A DNA stretch of 64,000 nt from Mucilaginibacter sp. PAMC 26640 (GTDB taxonomy: Bacteria; Bacteroidota; Bacteroidia; Sphingobacteriales; Sphingobacteriaceae): positions 5,270,001 to 5,334,000 of the forward strand of contig CP014773.1 of the NCBI GenBank assembly GCA_001596135.1, written 5' to 3'. How positions within the stretch are numbered: the first letter of the stretch is position 1; each line of letters starts with the position of its first letter. The translations under genes were made by a program, and so were the position numbers. Below, one piece after another: positions 43,951 through 52,570 of this stretch. The notes under the pieces are model-generated. The model was given only the letters and a program-made list of their open reading frames with translations, was not told the DNA's origin and did no database searches.

Positions 43951-45084
43951 ATGGAAGAGCAAGAACATAAAGACAACTCTGTAAAAAACTTCATCGAACT
44001 GGTGAAGAAAAGCAGGCGCGGTAAGCTGAAGATCTATATCGGCATGAGCGCCGGAGTGGGTAAAACCTACCGGATGCTGCAGGAAGCGCATTCCCTGCTC
44101 AAAAACAACATCGATATACAGATAGGTTATATCGAAACCCACAACCGGGCCGAAACACATGCGCTGCTGGCCGGTCTGCCGGTGATTGCCCGCCGTAAAA
44201 CATTTTACAAAGGCAAAGAGCTGGAAGAAATGGACTTGCAATCTATCCTTAACCGCCATCCTGAGGTTGTGATTGTAGATGAGTTGGCTCACAGCAACAT
44301 AGAGGGCAGCAAGAATGGCAAACGCTGGCAGGACGTACGGGATATTCTGGAGGCCGGGATCAGCGTGATCACAGCTGTAAACATTCAGCACCTGGAGAGC
44401 CTCAATGAGGATATCCAGGACATAACAGGCATTGCTATCACCGAACGTGTGCCGGATAAAGTGTTGGAGATTGCCGATGAAATTGTAAACATAGATTTGA
44501 CTGCCGATGAACTGATAGACCGGCTGAAGGATGGCAAGATCTACGATAAGGCAAAAGTAGAAACCGCCCTTCAAAATTTCTTTCGCACGGAAAAGATCCT
44601 GCAGCTGCGGGAGATAGCGCTAAAGGAAGTGGCCCATCACCTGGAACGGAAGATCAGTGTAGAAGTACCAAAGCAGATCAAACTACGGCCGGAGAAGTTC
44701 CTCGCCTGCATCTCGTCTAACGCCGAAACGGCAAAGATAGTGATCCGCAAAACAGCTAGACTGGCTTCCTACTACCGCTCGCCCTGGATCGTATTATATG
44801 TACAAAGTAGCGGCGAGAGCTTGGATAAGATCAAACTGGATAAACAAAGACACCTCATCAACAACTTTAAACTGGCAACAGAACTGGGTGCTGAATTGCT
44901 AAAAATTAAGAGCGATGCCATTACCCAAACCATTATGAAGGTAGCCGACGAAAAAGAAGTAACCACTATTTGTATCGGCAAGCCGCATTTAAACCTGTGG
45001 CAGGTGATACTGAGAACAGCTATATTTAACGAATTGCTCAATAAAATTGCATTAACAGAGACCGACCTGGTCATATTATCATGA
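43951..45084 (+). CDS. kdpD: KdpD N-terminal sensor module without kinase domain
   Basis: From the ATG at 43951 the protein has 377 residues; a GTG at 43894 would add 19 residues encoded partly in a hairpin arm. It has the KdpD domain with Walker A-like GMSAGVGKT, QIGYIETHNRAET and Walker B-like VVIVDELAHSN. A universal-stress-like domain follows (KFLACISSNAETAKIVIRKTARLA). The four membrane helices, GAF and histidine-kinase domains of E. coli KdpD are missing. Its stop overlaps the start of the following histidine kinase by 4 bases, so the two products are probably made in equal amounts and act together. Confidence 0.9.
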   Translation: MEEQEHKDNSVKNFIELVKKSRRGKLKIYIGMSAGVGKTYRMLQEAHSLLKNNIDIQIGYIETHNRAETHALLAGLPVIARRKTFYKGKELEEMDLQSILNRHPEVVIVDELAHSNIEGSKNGKRWQDVRDILEAGISVITAVNIQHLESLNEDIQDITGIAITERVPDKVLEIADEIVNIDLTADELIDRLKDGKIYDKAKVETALQNFFRTEKILQLREIALKEVAHHLERKISVEVPKQIKLRPEKFLACISSNAETAKIVIRKTARLASYYRSPWIVLYVQSSGESLDKIKLDKQRHLINNFKLATELGAELLKIKSDAITQTIMKVADEKEVTTICIGKPHLNLWQVILRTAIFNELLNKIALTETDLVILS

Positions 45085-46832
45085 AAGTAAAAACCAAACT
45101 CCGCTTAGGCTTCGGCTTTTTATTTGTAGTAGTACTATTTTTTGGCGCTACCGCATTGTTCTACATCCGCGATATTTCGGAAAATTCAAAGAACATTCTC
45201 AAGAATAATTACGAAACATTAAGCTTTGCCCGCGAAATGCGAACGGTTTTGGATGATAATGATATACCCTTAAGCGCCTCCCCCACTGCAAAATTTAACA
45301 GGGAACTGGTAAACCAGGAACACAATATAACCGAACCCGGTGAAAAAGAGTTGACTACTCAGCTGCGCGCTAACTTTGAAGCCCTGCGAAATACATCATC
45401 CAGCACAGCTTTAAAGCAACAGTCGCAGCGTAAGATACGGTATGACCTGCGGGAGATAGAGCGGTTAAATATGCAGGGCATCGTTCGCAAGGATAGCAAT
45501 GCCCGCAAAGCCGTGAGCCGGGCTACCCTTTTCCTGGGGCTGGTAGGCAGCTTTACTTTCTTGGTATTGTTCAGTTTTAGTGTAAACTTCCCAGGTTTTA
45601 TCGCTAACCCATTACGGGCCTTACTGGATGGGATCCGCGAGATTGGGCAAAAAAACTACAGCGCCCGGTTAAATTTTAACCAGGATGACGAGTTCGCCGA
45701 AGTAGCAAATGCCTTTAACCAGATGGCTACACGCTTAAACGAATGGGAAAACAGCAACCTGGCAACGGTTATTTCAGAAAAGAGGCGGATCGAAACCATT
45801 ATAGAGCAGATGCAGGATGCCATTATAGGTGTTAACGAAAAACAGGAAGTACTATTTATGAACGATGCCGCCCGCAAAACATTGAGCATAAATGATGATA
45901 AGGTAATAGGCAAAAACACACAGTCGATGGTTAAAAGTAACGATCTGCTGAAAACTATTTTAACCGATGAGGCATCTATCAAACCTTTTAAGATTGTTCT
46001 GGATGGCCGGGAATCCTATTTCCAGCTGCAAACCAGCGACATTGTGGTGCCAAATTTAAACGACCAGGCCGAAACGCTGCGGATAGCCAACCGCTCGGCA
46101 GGTAAACTTTTCATCCTCAGAAATATTACCGAATTTAAGGAACGCGACGAAGCAAAAACCAATTTTATCGCCACTATATCGCATGAGTTGAAAACACCGA
46201 TCTCGTCTATCAAAATGAGCCTTAAGCTCCTTAACGACAAGCGGGTAGGCAGCATAAATACCGAGCAGGAACAACTGATAAATCACATTAAAGATGATAA
46301 CGATAGGCTGCTGAAGATAACCAGCGAGTTGCTGGAGTTATCGCAGGTAGAAACCGGCAATATCCAGCTTAACTTTGTACCGGTAGACCCGATGCAGATT
46401 GTTGACTACGCTGTAACATCGATCAAATTCCAGGCAGAGCAAAAACAAGTGACGCTGGAGATCCAAAAGGATAAGGATTTACCCAAGGTACATGCCGACG
46501 TAGAGAAAACTGCCTGGGTACTGGTTAATTTCCTGTCCAACGCCCTACGCTATAGCGCGGAGCGGTCCAAAATCGTGATCCAAATATCTGTGAAAAACAT
46601 GCAGGTAGAATTTGCAGTAAAAGACTTTGGCAAAGGGATAGAAGAAGCTTACCAAAAACGCCTTTTCGACCGGTATTTCCAGGTGCCTACAGATGGGCAG
46701 AACAAGTCCGGATCTGGTTTAGGACTGGCGATATCAAAAGATTTTATAAATGCGCAAGGAGGCACCATTGGCGTGGAGAGCGAAATTGGAGATGGAAGCA
46801 GGTTCCATTTTGGCTTACCGGTGGCCGGCTAA
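45081..46832 (+). CDS. Membrane histidine kinase paired with split KdpD
   Basis: The 583-residue order is: first helix near residues 9-29, a periplasmic part of about 120 residues, second helix near 150-170 (LFLGLVGSFTFLVLFSFSV), HAMP, a PAS domain (IEQMQDAIIGVNEKQEVLFMNDAA), then HisKA with FIATISHELKTPISSIKM. The ATPase domain has N box NFLSNALRYS, G1 DFGKGI and G2 SGSGLGLAISKDF. It is complete and likely active. Its start overlaps kdpD (ATGA), so it supplies the kinase missing from KdpD. No response regulator follows on this strand. Confidence 0.93.
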   Translation: MKVKTKLRLGFGFLFVVVLFFGATALFYIRDISENSKNILKNNYETLSFAREMRTVLDDNDIPLSASPTAKFNRELVNQEHNITEPGEKELTTQLRANFEALRNTSSSTALKQQSQRKIRYDLREIERLNMQGIVRKDSNARKAVSRATLFLGLVGSFTFLVLFSFSVNFPGFIANPLRALLDGIREIGQKNYSARLNFNQDDEFAEVANAFNQMATRLNEWENSNLATVISEKRRIETIIEQMQDAIIGVNEKQEVLFMNDAARKTLSINDDKVIGKNTQSMVKSNDLLKTILTDEASIKPFKIVLDGRESYFQLQTSDIVVPNLNDQAETLRIANRSAGKLFILRNITEFKERDEAKTNFIATISHELKTPISSIKMSLKLLNDKRVGSINTEQEQLINHIKDDNDRLLKITSELLELSQVETGNIQLNFVPVDPMQIVDYAVTSIKFQAEQKQVTLEIQKDKDLPKVHADVEKTAWVLVNFLSNALRYSAERSKIVIQISVKNMQVEFAVKDFGKGIEEAYQKRLFDRYFQVPTDGQNKSGSGLGLAISKDFINAQGGTIGVESEIGDGSRFHFGLPVAG

Positions 46833-46923
46833 CCTAGGGTAATTGGGGAGCCCTGGTGGTAGTTGTAGTATGTTCGATGTAAAAAATCTGCGGGTGGCAA
46901 ACATTAAAAAACACGCAAAAACA

Positions 46924-46953
46924 GCCCGAACAAGCCCGAACAAGCCCGAACAA
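46924..46953. repeat. Three tandem copies of GCCCGAACAA
   Basis: Three exact 10-base units lie in the convergent gap between the histidine kinase gene and the PAS protein gene. Ten-base spacing places them on one face of the helix. No hairpin or ORF is associated. Confidence 0.7.
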
Positions 46954-46994
46954 AGTACAAACTTCGCAATTGGGGCTTTACAGGTAATAGGGAT

Positions 46995-48605
46995 TTAGTT
47001 ATCCTGTAAAATGCTATTTGATTTTTTGGTGATCTCTCTGATCACTGTATCTAATTCTGTTGATGACAACCGAAGGAACTGTAAAATTTCATTTCTATCA
47101 GTATCGATATCTGCAGTGCCTAGCAAATCGGTAAGCCCCATAATACGGGCCAGGGGAGCTCTTACCAAGTGCGATTGCATCCAGGAGATCTCCCTAAACC
47201 GTTTGTTTTGCTCCTCTATAGTTTTCAAATAGCGTTTACTGTCTGTAGTATCCCTGCCGGATATACAAATCCCGCAAACCAGGCTATTTTCATAAACTGG
47301 CGTAACCGTAAAATCCACGTAGGTAATTTCTCCAAGGGAATTGGTATATGTTCTGCCATATTTGATCACCTCTCCGTTGTACACCTGCTGTAATATCCCC
47401 CTGAAAGAATCATAATTCGACCGCTGTACAAAATCAAAAACCAGCCTGTCCGGTTCAAAATGCAGGTCTATTTCATTTAATCTTACGAAATTATTGGCAT
47501 TGGCATTATATGCTTTTACCCGGTAATTTCCATCTAATAATACAAAGCCATCAACACTACTCTCAAAAATAGCCCGCAAGTTGCTTTCCGATTGCCTTAT
47601 TTTAAGACCAACCTCAAAAATCTCCATCTCGTTGATTAGCTGCGCAGTAATATCGGTGGCTAAAACAAGCCTAACGCTGCGCCCATCTAAATTGAGCATA
47701 TTACTTTCAATGCTGACATAAATAATTTCGCCATTCTTTTTTGTATGCTGTGCTTTACCACTATAAAAATCTCCCGAAAGCTTGTTTTTTTCTACAATCT
47801 GTTCCACATCGGCAACAAACTCAGGAGGGCGGATATCTTTAATCGTCATCGATAAAAACTCCTCTTTGTTATAGCCGTAGTTTTTAATAGCGGCTCCGTT
47901 AACTTCTAAAAAACTAAGTGAGGTAGTATCGAAAAGCCACATCGGAATTGGGCTTTTTTCGAAGATGCTTTTGTAGCGTTCCTGCAGCTGGTCTTTATGA
48001 AGGATGATATCATACAAGCTTTTAAAAACATAGTTGATCAGCGCCACCAATACCAGGCTTAAAAAAATTAAGTTAGAGCTGCAAACCAGCCAGCTGGCAG
48101 GCGAATGCATTTTGATCAGGGTGGAATTAAATAATCGATAGTGAATTACAGCCGAAAAGAAGATCAGTATAAGAGCGTTAATTAAAATGGTTTTGTAGGC
48201 ATAACTTACCGGAAATATGAGCGCGGATAATATAGTTATGGCGAAGAGATAAAAAACGCCAGGGCCAACGTACCCAACCAAATCGATCAAAACGATGGCC
48301 AAAATGTAGACAGTGCCTATAATTATAAATTTCCTGAGTTTAATAGCGATGCGGGCAAATGTTGCAAAAACGATGAGTAAAAAACTAAGGATATCAATAA
48401 TGGCAATAAGCGGTAGCCCGGCTTTCAACGATAAGATGACGCCCGGAATGAGTGCTATAAGACTAAAAGGTGAGCAGTATTTTAAAAACACAAAGAAAAG
48501 CCTGTCGTGCCAGTAGGCCAGCGACTCGTGTTCGTCAATGATATCAGCAAAGGGCTCGCCGGCTATTGCGGATTCGTATTTAACTAACCACTTATCCATC
48601 AACAT
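46995..48605 (-). CDS. Membrane PAS protein with degenerate HisKA and no ATPase domain
   Basis: The 536-residue protein has about six N-terminal membrane helices (residues 38-205). Two PAS domains follow (KSIFEKSPIPMWLFDTTSLSFLEVNGAAIKNYG; LRAIFESSVDGFVLLDGNYRVKAYN). A short HisKA-like segment comes last (WMQSHLVRAPLARIMGL) with a His but not the usual following Glu/Asp. The protein ends about 60 residues later without any ATP-binding domain and without an obvious frameshift, as the frame closes cleanly. It may dimerise with or modulate another kinase. The start could be codon 1 or 3. Confidence 0.8.
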   Translation of the reverse strand: MLMDKWLVKYESAIAGEPFADIIDEHESLAYWHDRLFFVFLKYCSPFSLIALIPGVILSLKAGLPLIAIIDILSFLLIVFATFARIAIKLRKFIIIGTVYILAIVLIDLVGYVGPGVFYLFAITILSALIFPVSYAYKTILINALILIFFSAVIHYRLFNSTLIKMHSPASWLVCSSNLIFLSLVLVALINYVFKSLYDIILHKDQLQERYKSIFEKSPIPMWLFDTTSLSFLEVNGAAIKNYGYNKEEFLSMTIKDIRPPEFVADVEQIVEKNKLSGDFYSGKAQHTKKNGEIIYVSIESNMLNLDGRSVRLVLATDITAQLINEMEIFEVGLKIRQSESNLRAIFESSVDGFVLLDGNYRVKAYNANANNFVRLNEIDLHFEPDRLVFDFVQRSNYDSFRGILQQVYNGEVIKYGRTYTNSLGEITYVDFTVTPVYENSLVCGICISGRDTTDSKRYLKTIEEQNKRFREISWMQSHLVRAPLARIMGLTDLLGTADIDTDRNEILQFLRLSSTELDTVIREITKKSNSILQDN

Positions 48606-48778
48606 AGTTACCTGTAATTATTTGCTCAGTTTAGATTTACAATATCATAAAGCTAAGCAAACCAATTAATAACTAGTACAATAATTGCTTAATAATAAAC
48701 AAACGACAATAACTTTGCTGTAAAGGATATTATAGGTATAAATGGCCTTCCAAACTAATCTTGCTAACTTCTAGGGCC

Positions 48779-49357
48779 CTACCCTTTGTCTTCGAAAAAA
48801 TAAATAACCAGCATGCTTGCTTTTGCTGTTCCGCTGTTTTTTGGGGTATGGGGCATTCGGCCGTCAAACAGCATCGAGTCGCCTTGGTGCAGCGTATGTG
48901 TCTGCTCACCAAAAACGTATTCAATTGTGCCTTGCAAAATATATTTGTATTCGTAGGCTTCTGTTTCTACCTGCGGGCGGCTTGCATTCGGTTCCAGTTC
49001 CAATATAACAATATCAACCGTGGAGTTTTTAATAGATTGCGTAAAAACGCGCTGGTAATGAAAACCACTGGCATCTTCTTTCTCAAAATGCTCATATTCC
49101 TCTTTCCGGCGAATTATCAGTGGGAAATGGTTCCCGGCAGCATGTATGTCTTTAAAAAATACATTCATATCAATTTCCAGCGCTTTAATAATATCTATCA
49201 AAACAATCAGCGAAGGAATTGTACGGCTGTTCTCTATCTGCGAAATAAGGCCCTTACTTACATTAGCTCTGGTGGCTAGTTCCTGTACCGTAATATTTTT
49301 TTCGCGGCGGCGATCTTTTATCCGGTTACTGATCTGTATCAGTACATCATCTTCCAT
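48779..49357 (-). CDS. XRE-family regulator with cupin domain
   Basis: The 192-residue protein has an N-terminal helix-turn-helix (NITVQELATRANVSKGLISQIEN, about residues 18-45). A linker and a C-terminal cupin (SRPQVETEAYEYKYILQGTIEYVFGEQTHTLHQGDSMLFDGRMPH, about 120-180) follow. Such XRE-cupin proteins sense a small ligand, often an amine, amino acid or sugar, through the cupin. It is divergent from an acyltransferase gene, and a palindrome in between (49442-49470) is a probable operator. The ligand is unknown. Confidence 0.9.
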   Translation of the reverse strand: MEDDVLIQISNRIKDRRREKNITVQELATRANVSKGLISQIENSRTIPSLIVLIDIIKALEIDMNVFFKDIHAAGNHFPLIIRRKEEYEHFEKEDASGFHYQRVFTQSIKNSTVDIVILELEPNASRPQVETEAYEYKYILQGTIEYVFGEQTHTLHQGDSMLFDGRMPHTPKNSGTAKASMLVIYFFEDKG

Positions 49358-49441
49358 TATAATCCAGTTGGTTTAGCAGTGGGCAAAGTAGATAAATATA
49401 TTAAATGAGGCAAGGTATTTAGCTTTAATTAACATTTTAAG

Positions 49442-49470
49442 AATAGGGCAAGTGAAAAATTTGCCCTATT
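49442..49470. promoter_or_regulatory. Palindromic operator AATAGGGCAA-N9-TTGCCCTATT
   Basis: Perfect 10-bp arms lie at 49442-49451 and 49461-49470, just before the acyltransferase start at 49484. A further GGGCAA half-site is at 49381-49386, near the start of the divergent XRE gene. The site fits a dimeric helix-turn-helix protein; the neighbouring XRE-cupin product is the obvious candidate. Confidence 0.6.
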
Positions 49471-49483
49471 TTGCAACAAGCTT

Positions 49484-50566
49484 ATGACCCAAACAGATAC
49501 CGCCCAACTGAAAAGCAAACAACATTTCGATATTCTCGACGGACTGAGGGGCGTTGCCGCCCTGGCTGTGGTAACCTTTCATTTTATGGAAGTGGTGTAC
49601 ACGCCCGACCGGAACTTTATTGGTCATGGTTTTTTGGCGGTCGATTTTTTTTTCTGCCTTTCGGGGTTTGTTATCGGCTATGCTTACGATGACAGGATTG
49701 GCAAAATAGGCATACTGGAGTTTTTAAAATCCCGGCTCATCCGTTTGCATCCACTGGTGGTTCTAGGGTCGGTGCTGGGTTTGCTGTCCTTTTTGTTCGA
49801 TCCGTTTGGCAATCAAGCCGCAGCTTACAGCGCAGGTAAATTGGCTGTGTTTTTTATCACTTCCGTTTTGTTGATTCCCTACCCCCAAATGCCGGAGCGT
49901 TATTTTAACTTGTTTAATTTAAATGCACCGGCCTGGTCGCTGTTTTGGGAATATGTAGCAAACGTGGTATATGCTTTACTCATATGGCGGGTTAATCGTA
50001 ATTTGCTACTCGTTTTAACCATGCTTTCGGCAATAGCGGTATTTTTTGTTGCCTACCGTGCGGGTTCCATCCTTGGTGGGTGGGACGGCAAAAGCTTTTG
50101 GGACGGTTGCGCGCGGATCTGTTACTCCTTCTTGGCTGGCTTGTTTGTCTATCGGTCCAACTGGATCATTAAAAATAAGATCGGATTTATTGGGCTGGCT
50201 ATACTGCTATTTTTAACCTTCGTGATGCCTTTTTCCAGGTTTAACTGGCTCACCGAACCAATAGTAGTGGTGCTTTATTTCCCCTTGCTTATTTCACTTG
50301 GTGCGGGTGCCGTACTATCGCCGGGCTTAAAAAAACTTTGTGTATTTGCAGGTAATATCTCCTACCCTTTGTATATGACGCACTACGCCGTAATATGGGC
50401 ATTTGCCAATTACTACGCTATCTATAAACCATTACCGGGTCAACTGGCAATTATCATCGGCGTAAGCCTGGTGCTGTTGGTGGCGCTGGCCTGGTTGGTA
50501 ATGGTGTTGTTTGATATGCCGATAAGAAAATACTTAACCGATAGGCGCAAACAAGCGCTCAAATAA
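49484..50566 (+). CDS. Membrane acyltransferase 3 (OafA/YrhL-like)
   Basis: The 360-residue protein has about ten membrane helices. The family start is clear: FDILDGLRGVAALAVVTFHFMEVV (the R-G and H-F of the active site) and FLAVDFFFCLSGFVIGYAY, with an ISYPLYMTHY-type motif near the end. Such enzymes O-acylate surface sugars or other envelope molecules. It is a single gene, divergent from the XRE-cupin regulator and ending at a bidirectional terminator. The acceptor is unknown. Confidence 0.9.
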   Translation: MTQTDTAQLKSKQHFDILDGLRGVAALAVVTFHFMEVVYTPDRNFIGHGFLAVDFFFCLSGFVIGYAYDDRIGKIGILEFLKSRLIRLHPLVVLGSVLGLLSFLFDPFGNQAAAYSAGKLAVFFITSVLLIPYPQMPERYFNLFNLNAPAWSLFWEYVANVVYALLIWRVNRNLLLVLTMLSAIAVFFVAYRAGSILGGWDGKSFWDGCARICYSFLAGLFVYRSNWIIKNKIGFIGLAILLFLTFVMPFSRFNWLTEPIVVVLYFPLLISLGAGAVLSPGLKKLCVFAGNISYPLYMTHYAVIWAFANYYAIYKPLPGQLAIIIGVSLVLLVALAWLVMVLFDMPIRKYLTDRRKQALK

Positions 50567-50570
50567 AAAA

Positions 50571-50596
50571 AACGACCGGTATTAGCGGTCGTTCTT
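50571..50596. terminator. Bidirectional terminator between convergent genes
   Basis: AACGACCG (50571-50578) pairs with CGGTCGTT (50586-50593) around a 7-base loop. It is preceded by an A8 run and followed by CTTTATT, so it can terminate the acyltransferase (plus) and the phosphodiesterase (minus). Confidence 0.8.
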
Positions 50597-50599
50597 TAT

Positions 50600-51415
50600 T
50601 CATCTCAATTTTTTCTCTTTCAAATATTTGACCAATGCCGCAGGGTGATCAGTCTGCAATCCTGTGAGCCCTTTTTGCAGCGCTTTGTCCCAATCGGCGG
50701 GGCCTTCGCCAGCGCTTTGAATATCGGGCCAAACCGGCGCATTTAAGCTACTTGCCAATCCCAGCATTTCTTTTGTGTAGTTATTATAGCTGCCATCCAG
50801 CAAATCGGGGTGATAATGATCTATAAACCCCTGCATGCCCGCCACGCTCTTGACCGTATCAGGCAAACTAAGCATCAGCGGCATTTTGGGAGCCACTTTT
50901 CGCCAGCCAATCATTTGCGCTTCGCTGTTGATATACACCAGCACCTGTTTTTCCATACCGTAGGCTTTTATCATTTGATAAGCCGCAGCCGGATCGGCAT
51001 TTTTAAAATCAAGATAGATATTGATCTTATTTTTGCAGAGCCTCAGGATCTCCTTAAAGGTTGGAATGGTATAAGTTTGGGTGGAAGCAGTATCGCGACT
51101 TTTAATTTTGAGCGCGAGCAGTTCGGTAAGCGTAAAGTTGTTCAGTGGCCCTTTTGCCCCGGTCATCCGGTTTACGTTACCATCGTGCATACTCACTAAC
51201 TGGCTGTCCCTGGTTGTTCGCAGATCAATCTCGATGTAATCACACTCATTTTTTATTGCTTCGCGATAGGCTTCCAGCGTATTCTCGGGATAGATAACAT
51301 GATCGCCCCGGTGAGCTATTACAATAAATTTATGCTTAGCCACCGGCACCGGGTTGGGTGTATAACCATGCCAGATGCCGGCAAATACCGCTGCTTTAAT
51401 GATTAATAAGCGCAT
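50600..51415 (-). CDS. Glycerophosphodiester phosphodiesterase
   Basis: The 271-residue protein has a hydrophobic N-terminus that may act as a signal. The GDPD core is FIVIAHRGDHVIYPENTLEAY with CDYIEIDLRTTRDSQLVSMHD, holding the two His and the Glu/Asp metal ligands. It ends with LTGLQTDHPAALVKYL. It hydrolyses glycerophosphodiesters to glycerol-3-phosphate and an alcohol. It is the last gene of an operon with susC, susD and a phosphatase (1-base gap), which points to scavenging of phosphorus or glycerol from lipid head groups outside the cell. Confidence 0.92.
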   Translation of the reverse strand: MRLLIIKAAVFAGIWHGYTPNPVPVAKHKFIVIAHRGDHVIYPENTLEAYREAIKNECDYIEIDLRTTRDSQLVSMHDGNVNRMTGAKGPLNNFTLTELLALKIKSRDTASTQTYTIPTFKEILRLCKNKINIYLDFKNADPAAAYQMIKAYGMEKQVLVYINSEAQMIGWRKVAPKMPLMLSLPDTVKSVAGMQGFIDHYHPDLLDGSYNNYTKEMLGLASSLNAPVWPDIQSAGEGPADWDKALQKGLTGLQTDHPAALVKYLKEKKLR

Positions 51416-51416
51416 A

Positions 51417-52505
51417 TTACTTGATCACCGTTTTAATCGCATCGCCAACCTCATGGCCTGCATTCGCTTTGAAATCAAAGCCCAGCAGTTGCGCCATAGT
51501 TTGCGCTAATTGTTTGTGGTAGGTGATCACCGGCGATTTCATTTCGCCTGCCGGAGCGGTATCCGGACCAATCACTGCAAACCAGGTTTGCTCGGAACCA
51601 ACCACGTCTGAACCGTGATCGCGCCATTTATCGAGTGGCACTTCACCTCGGCCATGATCGCAAGTGATGAGCAAGGTAGTATTATCTTTATAAAAAGGAT
51701 CCGCTTGTACCATATCCCAAAGTGATTTGATGTAGCCATCTTCCTGTTTAGCCCTATCCAAATAGAATTTATAATTACCCGCGTGCGCCATATCATCGGT
51801 TTCGTCAAAAGCCATGTACAATACGCGTGGTTTGTACTGCTTAATATATTCCTTGCTGAATTCATAGGTAATAAAATCTAAACGGGTAGAATCGCCCAGG
51901 TATGGCGGCACATTGTGCTGCAACTCGTTCAGGTATTTTAAGCGCGGGTTGGCATCTGTATTTTTGAGATCAGCATAACCTGAGTAGACCGGCACACCGG
52001 ACCGGTGCATGTTCAGGATCTGCGGAAAACGCTCCCATGATGAAAAGGCGATCACCTTGCCTGCAAACCCTTTTTGCTTGTTGATGTACTCCAGCACGTT
52101 CATGTTTGGGTTGGTGATAGCGTCATTGGTATTCATCCGGGGATCAGGGAAACCGGTAAAGATCTCGTTATAGCCCGGGTACGAAAAATGGTAGGGGTTG
52201 CTCAGCTCATCCTTACTTCCAGCATCGCGGTTACCGTAAAGCTGCCCCTGCTTGTTTATAACCGACCATAAGAACGGAAACAGGATCTGGCGACGTTCGT
52301 TGGGAGTTGCCGCCCAGTATTTTTTCTTCACCTCGTCTTTATCACTGGTAAAGCTGGAGTTGATAAGGGTTGAATCCGCGCCGCGGTAAACCTCCTGCCA
52401 GCGCATTCCATCAAGCGTAACAATGATGAGGTTTTTGGTTTTCCGCTGGGCTAGTGCGGGCGTTACCGCCAATGCTGCAAACAGTACAAATAATAACTTT
52501 TTCAT
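51417..52505 (-). CDS. Secreted alkaline-phosphatase-superfamily hydrolase
   Basis: The ATG at 52505 starts at a clean signal peptide (MKKLLFVLFAALAVTPALA) and gives 362 residues; an ATG 21 bases earlier adds residues without meaning. Metal sites are LIIVTLDGMRWQEVY, YMAFDETDDMAHAG and LLITCDHGRGE with DHG. The nucleophile region is probably YPGYNEIFTG. It resembles phosphodiesterase/phosphatase members more than sulfatases, as no CxPxR motif is present. The position between susD (65-base gap) and the glycerophosphodiesterase gene suggests hydrolysis of an imported phosphoester. Phosphonoacetate hydrolase belongs to the same superfamily, so a phosphonate substrate is possible but unproven. 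Confidence 0.85.
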   Translation of the reverse strand: MKKLLFVLFAALAVTPALAQRKTKNLIIVTLDGMRWQEVYRGADSTLINSSFTSDKDEVKKKYWAATPNERRQILFPFLWSVINKQGQLYGNRDAGSKDELSNPYHFSYPGYNEIFTGFPDPRMNTNDAITNPNMNVLEYINKQKGFAGKVIAFSSWERFPQILNMHRSGVPVYSGYADLKNTDANPRLKYLNELQHNVPPYLGDSTRLDFITYEFSKEYIKQYKPRVLYMAFDETDDMAHAGNYKFYLDRAKQEDGYIKSLWDMVQADPFYKDNTTLLITCDHGRGEVPLDKWRDHGSDVVGSEQTWFAVIGPDTAPAGEMKSPVITYHKQLAQTMAQLLGFDFKANAGHEVGDAIKTVIK

Positions 52506-52570
52506 AGCAAAATAAAGTTTAAACAAAGAGGGCCGCTATTGCTAACGGCCCTGCTTTACAATTATATAGA

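Noticed and set aside
48761..49279. 172-codon plus-strand frame opposite the XRE-cupin gene
   Set aside because: It has no recognisable domain and is fully covered by a clear XRE-cupin gene on the other strand.
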